Source: Actinophytocola sp963840275 (GTDB taxonomy: Bacteria; Actinomycetota; Actinomycetes; Mycobacteriales; Pseudonocardiaceae). Taken from it: a DNA stretch of 64,000 nt. Below, piece after piece: positions 16,395-24,075 of this stretch. A program made the position numbers and the translations under genes. How positions within the stretch are numbered: position 1 is the first letter of the stretch; every line of letters starts with the position of its first letter. The notes beneath the pieces were generated by a model. That model saw only the letters and a program-made list of their open reading frames with translations, was not told the DNA's origin and made no database searches. The stretch covers positions 1,125,127 to 1,189,126 of the forward strand of contig CAWIYK010000007.1 of the NCBI GenBank assembly GCA_963840275.1. Direction: 5' to 3'.

Positions 16395-16679
16395 ATGCCC
16401 ACGAGAGACGTTGTTGTCGGGTCGCGGATCGGCCTGCACGGCAGGCCGGCGGCGATCGTCGTGCGGACGGCGGCCGCGCAGCCGGTGCGGGTGAGGATCT
16501 CCACCGGCCAGCGCCCGCCCGTCGACGCGAGCAGCATCATCGCGGTGCTGGCGCTCGGCGCGCACGGCGGCGACACGGTCACCGTCACCGCGGACGGCGA
16601 CGGCGCGGACGCCGCCCTCGACGCCATGGTCGCGGTGCTCGCGAAGGACCTGGACGCGCCGGAGCACGCGGATGCCTGA
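16395..16679 (+). CDS. ptsH: PTS phosphocarrier HPr
   Basis: A 94-residue HPr. The active-site histidine lies in GSRIGLHGRPAAIVVRTAA and the regulatory-serine region is DASSIIAVLALGAHGGD. A strong GAGGAGG lies eight bases before the ATG. The C-terminus is slightly longer than usual (DAPEHADA), and those codons overlap the start of the Enzyme I gene by eight bases. It carries phosphate from Enzyme I to EIIA. Finding HPr and Enzyme I inside a substrate-specific operon means that the general PTS proteins may be induced together with polyol uptake, unless a second set exists elsewhere in the genome. Confidence 0.95.
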   Translation: MPTRDVVVGSRIGLHGRPAAIVVRTAAAQPVRVRISTGQRPPVDASSIIAVLALGAHGGDTVTVTADGDGADAALDAMVAVLAKDLDAPEHADA

Positions 16680-18303
16680 GGACCTGAAGGGCCTCGGCGT
16701 CAGTCCCGGCCTCACGGCGGGCCCGGTGTACGCCATGGGCAGTCCAGCCGTCCTGCCGGCGGTCGCGCCCGCGGTGGAGGACACCGAGGGCGAGGTGGAG
16801 CGGGCGAACGCGGCGCTGGCGTTCGTCGCGGCCGAGCTGAACCGGATCGCGTCCGAGGTCGACGGCGCGGCCGCCGAGGTGCTCGCGACCGAGGCGATGA
16901 TGGCCGCCGACATGACGCTGGCCGACGGGGTGGCCGGCAAGATCGCCGAGGGCCGCCCAGCGGCGTGGGCGATCGCCGACGCGGTCGCCGACCAGCAGGA
17001 GCAGTTCGCCTCCCTCGGCGGCTACTTCGCCGAGCGGGCCGCCGACCTCGCCGACATCCGGGACCGCGCGGTCGCGTGGCTGCTCGACGAGCCGATGCCC
17101 GGCCTGCCCCATCCCGGCGAGCCGTTCGTGCTGGTCGCCGACGACCTGTCGCCGGCGGACACGGCGCTGCTCGACGCGTCGGTGGTCGCGATCGTGACCC
17201 GGCGCGGCGGGCCGACCAGCCACACGGCGATCCTGGCGCGGTCGCGGGGGCTGCCGGCGGTCGTCGCGTGCGCCGGCATCCTGGACGTGGCCGACGGCGC
17301 GGTCGTGTCGGTCGACGGCGTGTCCGGCGAGGTGTGCTTCATCGTGCCGTCCACGGCGCCGGACGTCCGGGCGATCGGCGCGGAGGCGCGGCGCCTGCTC
17401 GCCGAGACGACCGGACCCGGCCGCACGGCCGACGGGGTCGAGATCCCGTTGCTGCTCAACGTGGGCGGGGTCGCGGACCTGGCCGACGACGCGGCGGGGG
17501 TCGGTCTGTTCCGCACGGAGTTCCTGTTCCTCGGGCGGACGGCGGCGCCGACGGTGGCCGAGCAGGAGGAGGCCTACCGGGCGCTGTTCGACGCCGTCGG
17601 CGACCGCAAGGTGGTGCTGCGGACGCTCGACGCCGGCGCGGACAAGCCGCTGCCGTTCCTCGGGCTCGCGAAGGAGGACAACCCGGCCCTGGGTGTGCGG
17701 GGGCTGCGGACGTCCCGCGTCGACCCGACGGTGCTGTCGGACCAGCTGGCCGCCGTCGCCCGGGCGGCGGACGGCACCGAGGCGGACGTGTGGGTGATGG
17801 CGCCGATGGTGGCCACCGCGGCGGAGGCGGCGGCGTTCGCGGCGCTCGTCCACGAGGCGGGCCTGCGGTCGGCCGGCGCGATGATCGAGGTGCCGGCGGC
17901 CGCGCTGCGGGCCCGCGCGATCGTCGAGGCCGTGGACTTCGTGTCCATCGGCACCAACGACCTGAGCCAGTACACGATGGCCGCCGACCGCATGAACGGC
18001 GCGCTCGCCGACCTGCTCGACCCGTGGCAGCCGGCCGTGCTGGACCTGGTCGCGTCGGTCGCGTCCGCCGGCCGCGACACCGGCAAGCCCGTCGGCGTGT
18101 GCGGCGAGGCGGCCGGCGACCCGTTGCTGGCGCTGGTGTTCGTCGGCATGGGCGTCACCAGCCTGTCCATGTCGGCGCCCGCCGTGCCGACGGTCCGGGC
18201 CGCGCTCGCCGACCGCTCGATGGCCGAGTGCGAACGACTAGCGCAGCTCGCCCTCGACGCACAGGACGCGGAGTCGGCCCGCAAGGTGGTGGCGAACCAG
18301 TAG
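16672..18303 (+). CDS. ptsI: PTS Enzyme I (phosphoenolpyruvate-protein phosphotransferase)
   Basis: A 543-residue Enzyme I. The N-terminal part begins GLGVSPGLTAGPVY and contains the HPr-binding helical region. The phosphohistidine is in RRGGPTSHTAILARSRGLPAVV. The C-terminal PEP-binding TIM barrel has GLFRTEFLFLGR, VVLRTLDAGADKPLPF, IEVPAAALRA, FVSIGTNDLSQYTMAADR and the catalytic Cys in GVCGEAAGDPL. It transfers phosphate from PEP to HPr. It is the last gene of the operon and is followed by a GC-rich hairpin. At 543 residues it is slightly shorter than E. coli Enzyme I (575). Confidence 0.95.
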   Translation: MPEDLKGLGVSPGLTAGPVYAMGSPAVLPAVAPAVEDTEGEVERANAALAFVAAELNRIASEVDGAAAEVLATEAMMAADMTLADGVAGKIAEGRPAAWAIADAVADQQEQFASLGGYFAERAADLADIRDRAVAWLLDEPMPGLPHPGEPFVLVADDLSPADTALLDASVVAIVTRRGGPTSHTAILARSRGLPAVVACAGILDVADGAVVSVDGVSGEVCFIVPSTAPDVRAIGAEARRLLAETTGPGRTADGVEIPLLLNVGGVADLADDAAGVGLFRTEFLFLGRTAAPTVAEQEEAYRALFDAVGDRKVVLRTLDAGADKPLPFLGLAKEDNPALGVRGLRTSRVDPTVLSDQLAAVARAADGTEADVWVMAPMVATAAEAAAFAALVHEAGLRSAGAMIEVPAAALRARAIVEAVDFVSIGTNDLSQYTMAADRMNGALADLLDPWQPAVLDLVASVASAGRDTGKPVGVCGEAAGDPLLALVFVGMGVTSLSMSAPAVPTVRAALADRSMAECERLAQLALDAQDAESARKVVANQ

Positions 18304-18344
18304 CTCGGCTGAAGGCCGGCCACGCAACCACGCCACCGGCCGCA

Positions 18345-18365
18345 CCCCCGCAGGGCGAGCGGGGG
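18345..18365 (+). terminator. Hairpin after the polyol PTS operon
   Basis: CCCCCGC (18345-18351) pairs perfectly with GCGGGGG (18359-18365) around a seven-base loop, 42 bases after the Enzyme I stop. No T-run follows, so it is a GC-rich, possibly weak terminator. Confidence 0.4.
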
Positions 18366-18854
18366 CTTCGGGCTCCTCGAAAGCCACCCTCGGTCACCGG
18401 ACAGAACGTGAATTTCCCACACGTCTAGAGGTGGAACTGCTCATCGAGCCAGTCGCCCGCCGGCCGGAACTACCCGCTGTCACAGCGCCGCTGACGACTC
18501 ACTGATTCGGTCAACCGGTGTACTAACGGCACGGCTCCTGGGGACTCCAGGTGATCATCCAGCAGCAATCTGCCCCTCGTTACGCCATTTGGGCCTTAAC
18601 TTTCGTCGCTCATCAACATAAGTTCGAGTCGTTTAGTCGGAAGCGGCAAAGTCCACGCCATCAGAGGGACGCCCGGTCACACCCCGGGTCGAAAGGCGAG
18701 GCAGCGTGACAACGGATGTCACCGCGAGCGGCGGCGTCACCGCCGCGTACCGAGGGCCACCCATGCCACGACGCGCCTCCGCACTCCGGTACCCACCCAC
18801 CTCCCCGGCGGCACCGCGCCGCCACCTCCTCGTGCCCCCGAATGGAGATTCCCC
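18366..18854. other. Intergenic region upstream of the laccase gene
   Basis: About 490 bases with no convincing gene. The segment 18570-18650 is less GC-rich than its surroundings (CCTTAACTTTCGTCGCTCAT, then CAACATAAG) and is a plausible promoter zone for the secreted redox genes. Short inverted repeats are CCTGG/CCAGG near 18540-18553 and CCGGT/ACACCCCGGG near 18671-18685. A frame that opens at the GTG near 18706 and overlaps the laccase start lacks coding character. Confidence 0.4.
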
Positions 18855-19982
18855 ATGGACAGTGCCGGCAAGCCGAAGCTGTCGCGACGTTCGATGCTCG
18901 CGGGCGCCGCGGCCGCGGGCGTCGTCGTTCCGGCGGTAGCGGCCAGCAGCGCCGCACTCGTGTCCGCGGCCTCCGGCACCACCGCCGCGCGGGCCGCGAC
19001 GCTGCGCCAGATCACGATCTACGCCGAGCCGCTGCCCGGCACCAACCTGTTCGGTTACGCGCTCGAGCCGGGCAAGCCGACGATTCCCGGGCCCCTGCTC
19101 GAGATCTTCGAGGGCGACACCCTCGAGATCGAGCTGGTCAACAACACCACCCAGCGCCTGTCGATCCACCCGCACGGCGTCAACTACGACACCGCGTCGG
19201 ACGGGTCGCCGCTGAACGCCTCGTTCAACAACCCCGGCGAGACCCGCGTCTACACCTGGAAGTCCCGCACCCAGTACGAGCGGGACGGCTCCTACCTGCC
19301 GGGCAGCGCGGGCTACTGGCACTACCACGACCACGCGCTCGGCACCGACCACGGCACCGGCGGCCTCGCGAAGGGCCTGTACGGCGGTCTGATCGTGCGC
19401 AAGCGCGGCGACCTGCTGCCCGACCGGCAGTACGTCGTCGTGTTCAACGAGCAGTCCATCAACAACACCGTCGCCCCGGACACCCCGATGTTCGAGGCGA
19501 ACCAGGGCGAGCGGGTCGAGTGGCTCTGCATCGGCCACGGCAACCTGCCGCACACCTTCCACCTCCACGCCCACCGCTGGGCCGACACCCGCACCGGCAT
19601 GCTCACCGGCGCGAACGACCACTCCCACGTCATCGACAACAAGAACCTGGACCCCGGCAGCTCGTTCGGCTTCCAGGTGCTCGCCGGCGAGGGCGTCGGG
19701 CCGGGCGCGTGGATGTACCACTGCCACGTCCAGTCCCATTCGGACACCGGGATGTCCGGCATCTTCCTGGTGCGCAACCCGGACGGCACCATGCCGGCCG
19801 GCGCGCAGGAGGCCATCGACCGCTTCCACGGCCATGAGCACACCGGTATGGACATGACGTCGATGGGCATGACGCCGGTCCCGACCGCCCCGCACGACGG
19901 CATCGCGCCGCTCGAGCCCGGCAACCCGTCGGCCAGGAAAGCCAAGAACGGCACGCCTGCTCCGCACGGCGGCCACAAGTGA
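18855..19982 (+). CDS. Two-domain (small) laccase, Tat-exported multicopper oxidase
   Basis: A 375-residue secreted oxidase. The N-terminus has a Tat-type signal (KLSRRSMLAGAAAAGVVVP), cleaved after an Ala-rich stretch near residue 48. Four copper-binding motifs follow: SIHPHGVNYD, YWHYHDHALGTDHG, HTFHLHAHRWAD and YHCHVQSHSDTGMSGIF. They hold the ligands of the trinuclear centre and the type 1 copper. Total length and two cupredoxin domains match the small-laccase class of Streptomyces (SLAC), which works as a trimer. The C-terminal tail is rich in His and Met (HGHEHTGMDMTSMGM), possibly a copper reservoir. The next gene starts 35 bases downstream, so oxygen reduction may be coupled to the dehydrogenase encoded there. 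Confidence 0.93.
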   Translation: MDSAGKPKLSRRSMLAGAAAAGVVVPAVAASSAALVSAASGTTAARAATLRQITIYAEPLPGTNLFGYALEPGKPTIPGPLLEIFEGDTLEIELVNNTTQRLSIHPHGVNYDTASDGSPLNASFNNPGETRVYTWKSRTQYERDGSYLPGSAGYWHYHDHALGTDHGTGGLAKGLYGGLIVRKRGDLLPDRQYVVVFNEQSINNTVAPDTPMFEANQGERVEWLCIGHGNLPHTFHLHAHRWADTRTGMLTGANDHSHVIDNKNLDPGSSFGFQVLAGEGVGPGAWMYHCHVQSHSDTGMSGIFLVRNPDGTMPAGAQEAIDRFHGHEHTGMDMTSMGMTPVPTAPHDGIAPLEPGNPSARKAKNGTPAPHGGHK

Positions 19983-20017
19983 TTCCCAGCAATCGACCAA
20001 GGAAAGAGGCGCGAGGG

Positions 20018-23000
20018 ATGGGGCGAAGAGTCTCGACAAGCTGGTTCCGCCGGCGACGAGCGACCCGAATGATGGTCGTCGGCGCGGTGATCGCACTCGG
20101 TGCGCCGCTCGCGGCCACCGTGCCGGCCACCGCGGCGGCGCCCGCGCCCGCCGCGCCCGCCGCGGCCGCGCCGATCAACGTGCTGGTGTTCCACGGCGCC
20201 GCCGCCGACCAGAAGGACCCGGTGCTGCGTGCCACCGACGCCATCGCGGCCATGGCCGGCCAGAACGGCATCACGGTCACGGCCACGTCGGACCCGGCGG
20301 TGTTCACGGCCGCCAACCTCGACAAGTACCGCGGCGTCGTCTACCTGTCCGCGCAGGGCATCACCCTGTCCCGCGACCAGGAGACCGCGCTGCAGAACTA
20401 CATGAAGGCCGGCGGCGGCTTCCTCGGCATCTCCGACGCGGCCCGCGCGCAGGAGGAGTCCGACTGGTTCTCCGGCCTGATCGGCGCCCGGCCGGTCGGC
20501 AGCCGTCCGACCCCGGAGGTGGTCGCCGCGGTCACCGCGAGCGGCGAGAACCCGCCGAGCGAGACCAAGGAGAAGCTGACCGACGGCGACGACCAGACCA
20601 AGTGGCTGACTCGCTCCACCACCGGCTGGGTGGCGTACAAGATGGCCGCTCCCGTCGCGGTCTCCAGCTACTCGATGACCTCGGCCAACGACTCTCCCGG
20701 CCGCGACCCGAAGAACTGGGCCCTGCAGGGCTCCAACGACGGGACCACCTGGACCGACCTGGACACCCAGACCAACCAGGTGTTCGCGGACCGCTTCCAG
20801 GTCCGCAAGTTCGAGTTCACCAACACCACGGCGTACGCGAACTACCGGCTGAACATCACGGCGAACTCCGGTGAGCCGCTGATCCAGCTCGCGGACCTCG
20901 AGCTGTACAAGGACGGCTCGGAGACCCCGCCGCCGCCGGAGCCCGCTCCGCAGGCCGCGGTGATCGACGTGCTCGACCGCAACCACCCGGCCAACGCGGG
21001 CCTGCCGCTCAACTGGACCCGCACGGACCGCTTCCTCAACTGGGAGCAGAGCCCGGTCGGCCAGGTGCACACGATCGCGCAGGTCGAGGAGAAGTCCTAC
21101 GACCCGGGTCAGGGCGCCAACGGCCCGTTCCACCCGATCTCCTGGTGCCGTGACTACGAAGGCGGCCGCTCCTTCTACACCGGCATGGGCCGGACGGAAG
21201 GCAGCTACGGCGAGGAGGCCTTCCGGGGCCACCTGCTCGGCGCGCTGAAGTGGACCACCGGCATGGTGCGCGGCGACTGCCAGGCGACCATCGCGGCCAA
21301 CTACAAGATCGAGCGGCTGACCCCGCGCAACACGGCCGGCCAGCTCGACCAGATCGGTGAGCCGCACGGCCTCACCATCGCGCCGGACGGCAAGATCTTC
21401 TACATCGGCAAGGCCGCCTGCGCGGGCAACACCGTTCCCCAGCCCAACGACTGGACCAACCCGAACATCGGCCTCGGCTGCGGGACGATCCACCAGTACG
21501 ACCCGAAGACCAAGCAGATCAAGCTGCTCACCACCCTCCCGGTGATGGGCAACCGCGGCAGCGGCGACGAGCTGGTCAAGAACGAAGAGGGTCTCGTCGG
21601 CATGACGCTGGACCCGAACTTCGCGGAGAACGGCTGGTTCTACGCCTACTGGATGCCCCACGACTCGATCAACCGGGACACCAGGATCGGCAAGCGCACG
21701 GTCTCGCGGTTCACCTACGACACGACCGCGCAGACCGTCGACCAGGGCACCCGCAAGGACCTGCTGTCCTGGGACGCGCAGATCCACAGCTGCTGCCACT
21801 CCGGTGGCGGGATGGCGTTCGACAAGGACGGCAACCTCTACATCGGCTCCGGTGACAACAACTCGTCGGAGGGCTCGAACGGCTACTCCGGCAACAACTG
21901 GACCAAGGAGTTCGCCGGCACGTCGTTCCAGGACGCCCGCCGCACCTCGGGCAACTCGAACAACCTGAACGGCAAGATCCTGCGGATCCACCCGGAGGCG
22001 GACGGCACGGCGACGATCCCGGAGGGGAACCTGTTCCCCGAGGCGAACGACGCCGGTGACAAGACGCGGCCGGAGATCTACGTGATGGGCGTGCGCAACA
22101 TCGCGCGGCTCGCCATCGACCCGGAGACCAACTGGCTGACCGCCGGCTGGGTCGGGCCGGACGCGTCGTCGCCGAGCCCGGAGCTCGGCCCGGCGAAGTA
22201 CGAGACCGCGACGATCATCACCGAGGCGGGCAACCACGGTTGGCCGTACTGCATGGGCAACAAGCAGCCCTACCGCGACCGCAGCAGCACCGACGCGGCC
22301 GTCCTCACGGGCTGGTACGACTGCGACAACCCGGTGAACACCTCGCCGCGCAACACCGGTCTGGTGAACCTGCCGCCGGTCAAGAAGAACATGATCTGGT
22401 ACTCGCCGGACGGTGGCGGCCCGGTGTTCCCGAACCGCCCGAACACCGGCATCCCGACCTACGTCGCCGCGGACGCGACCTACACCCAGCCGTACCTGCG
22501 CGGTGGCGGCCAGGCAATCATGTCGGGTCCGACCTACCACTACGACAAGGTGGACGCCGGCAGTGGCGTCGCCTGGCCGAAGTACTGGGACGACAAGTGG
22601 TTCATCGGTGACGAGTCCAACTCGGCCAACCGCGTCGCGGTGACCGTGGACCCGGCCGGGGTGCCGACGCAGACGCCGCCGGCGTTCGCGGAGACGCTGC
22701 GGCAGATCATCCCGTCCGGCTCCGGGGACACCCGGATGCAGAGCTGGATGGACGCCAAGTTCGGGCCGGACGGCGCGCTGTACATGCTGGACTACGGCAG
22801 CGGCTTCTTCAGCCTGGACCAGAACCAGAAGCTGATCAAGGTCAGCTACACCGGCGGCGCCGCCACCCCGGCGCCGGCCGCGACGAACGTCGCGGTGCAG
22901 AACAAGCCGCTGACGTACGCGTTCAACGGCTCGAAGGCCGGTGGCGTGTCCTGGAGGTGGGAGTTCGGCGACGGCACCACCTCAACGGAGGCCAACCCGC

Positions 23001-24010
23001 GGCACGCCTACACCCGCACGGGTCCCTACACCGCGAAGCTGACGGTGACGTACGCGGACGGCGAGACGGTGACGACGCGGACGTCGGTGAACGTGGGCTG
23101 CGCGGTGTCCGATCCGAACACGACGGTGACGTACGGCGACACGGACACGACCGTGCAGAACAAGAACGTCGGCGGCGGCTGCAAGATCGACGACCTGATC
23201 GACGACGAGAGCACGTGGAGCACCCACGCCGGTTTCGTCAACCACGTCAGCGTCGTGGCGAAGAACCTGAAGCAGCTGGGCATCATCAACGCGAACCAGC
23301 AGGACAAGCTGAACCAGGCGGCGAAGGCGTCGAACATCGGCAACGCCGGTGTCTACGGCTACGACGCGATGTTCGACGGCACGACCGAGTCGTTCAAGAA
23401 CTGGGCGATGGCCCCGTCCGGGAACTTCACGGTCCAGCCGGACGGGTCGCTCAGATCCGCGGGCGGTCTCGGCATGCTGTGGTACGCCAAGCAGTCCTAC
23501 GCGAACTTCTCGGTGAAGATGCAGTTCCGGGACATCGCGCCGGAGGGCTTCCGCGCCAACAGCGGGGTCTTCGTCCGGTTCCCGGATCCGAGGACACCGC
23601 TGGAGCAGCGCCCGCCGGGCAGCTGTGGCACGGTCGGCGCCGCGCGGACGTCGCAGGCGTGGGTCGCGATCTACTGTGGACACGAGGTCCAGCTCTACGA
23701 CGGCGAGACCGGAGAGCCACAGAAGACCGGTTCCATCTACAACTTCGACCCGCGCCCGCTCTCCGAAGCAGGCGCGACGCCGAAGAACCAGTGGAACACC
23801 TACGAGGTCAAGGTCGTCGGGCAGCACTACACGATCATCCGCAACGGCGTGGTGATCAACGAGTTCGACAACACGCCGGGACAGCAGTCGTCCCGGCCGG
23901 GTGACCCGTCGACGGATCTGCGGCAGTTCGCCGATGGCTACATCGGGCTGCAGAACCACAGTGACAACGATCTGATCGAGTTCCGCAACATTCGGGTGCG
24001 GCCGCTGTAG
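20018..24010 (+). CDS. Giant secreted ThuA / F5-8C / PQQ-type sugar dehydrogenase / PKD / DUF1080 protein
   Basis: A 1330-residue exported protein with a basic, Tat-like signal (RRRRATRMMVVGAVIALG) ending near residue 41. A ThuA domain starts at residue 53 and is split. Between about 165 and 305 a discoidin (F5/8 type C) domain is inserted (KLTDGDDQTKWLTRST, NWALQGSNDGTTWTDL), after which the ThuA fold resumes (VLDRNHPANAGLPLNW, PISWCRDYEGGRSFYTGMG). Residues 427-940 are a sugar/sorbosone dehydrogenase beta-propeller (PHGLTIAPDGKIFYIG, HSCCHSGGGMAFDKDGNLYI, GVRNIARLAIDPETNWL, AKFGPDGALYMLDYGSG). A PKD domain (955-1025), a conserved unknown domain (1027-1106) and a DUF1080 lectin-like domain (1112-1330) follow. 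The ATG at 20018 has AAGGAAAGAGG upstream. It probably oxidises and binds glycans outside the cell. Confidence 0.9.
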   Translation: MGRRVSTSWFRRRRATRMMVVGAVIALGAPLAATVPATAAAPAPAAPAAAAPINVLVFHGAAADQKDPVLRATDAIAAMAGQNGITVTATSDPAVFTAANLDKYRGVVYLSAQGITLSRDQETALQNYMKAGGGFLGISDAARAQEESDWFSGLIGARPVGSRPTPEVVAAVTASGENPPSETKEKLTDGDDQTKWLTRSTTGWVAYKMAAPVAVSSYSMTSANDSPGRDPKNWALQGSNDGTTWTDLDTQTNQVFADRFQVRKFEFTNTTAYANYRLNITANSGEPLIQLADLELYKDGSETPPPPEPAPQAAVIDVLDRNHPANAGLPLNWTRTDRFLNWEQSPVGQVHTIAQVEEKSYDPGQGANGPFHPISWCRDYEGGRSFYTGMGRTEGSYGEEAFRGHLLGALKWTTGMVRGDCQATIAANYKIERLTPRNTAGQLDQIGEPHGLTIAPDGKIFYIGKAACAGNTVPQPNDWTNPNIGLGCGTIHQYDPKTKQIKLLTTLPVMGNRGSGDELVKNEEGLVGMTLDPNFAENGWFYAYWMPHDSINRDTRIGKRTVSRFTYDTTAQTVDQGTRKDLLSWDAQIHSCCHSGGGMAFDKDGNLYIGSGDNNSSEGSNGYSGNNWTKEFAGTSFQDARRTSGNSNNLNGKILRIHPEADGTATIPEGNLFPEANDAGDKTRPEIYVMGVRNIARLAIDPETNWLTAGWVGPDASSPSPELGPAKYETATIITEAGNHGWPYCMGNKQPYRDRSSTDAAVLTGWYDCDNPVNTSPRNTGLVNLPPVKKNMIWYSPDGGGPVFPNRPNTGIPTYVAADATYTQPYLRGGGQAIMSGPTYHYDKVDAGSGVAWPKYWDDKWFIGDESNSANRVAVTVDPAGVPTQTPPAFAETLRQIIPSGSGDTRMQSWMDAKFGPDGALYMLDYGSGFFSLDQNQKLIKVSYTGGAATPAPAATNVAVQNKPLTYAFNGSKAGGVSWRWEFGDGTTSTEANPRHAYTRTGPYTAKLTVTYADGETVTTRTSVNVGCAVSDPNTTVTYGDTDTTVQNKNVGGGCKIDDLIDDESTWSTHAGFVNHVSVVAKNLKQLGIINANQQDKLNQAAKASNIGNAGVYGYDAMFDGTTESFKNWAMAPSGNFTVQPDGSLRSAGGLGMLWYAKQSYANFSVKMQFRDIAPEGFRANSGVFVRFPDPRTPLEQRPPGSCGTVGAARTSQAWVAIYCGHEVQLYDGETGEPQKTGSIYNFDPRPLSEAGATPKNQWNTYEVKVVGQHYTIIRNGVVINEFDNTPGQQSSRPGDPSTDLRQFADGYIGLQNHSDNDLIEFRNIRVRPL

Positions 24011-24016
24011 TCGGGT

Positions 24017-24048
24017 GGCCGGGCGACTGTGCGAACAGCCGCCCGGCC
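24017..24048 (+). terminator. Hairpin between the sugar dehydrogenase and cupredoxin genes
   Basis: GGCCGGGCG (24017-24025) pairs with CGCCCGGCC (24040-24048). Inside the loop CTGT and ACAG pair around a GCGA tetraloop. It is followed by TTCCCCCTTT. It begins six bases after the dehydrogenase stop and 59 bases before the next start, so it may attenuate transcription within the operon or protect the upstream message. Confidence 0.6.
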
Positions 24049-24075
24049 TTCCCCCTTTGGGAGGGCTTTCCTGAT

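Noticed and set aside
18706..18939. Short frame upstream of the laccase gene
   Set aside because: Pro/Arg-rich, overlaps the laccase start in another frame, and shows no ribosome-binding site or homology.
19979..20017. GTG start for the giant dehydrogenase overlapping the laccase stop
   Set aside because: It would put a charged segment before the signal peptide. The ATG at 20018 has a ribosome-binding site and a normal exported start.
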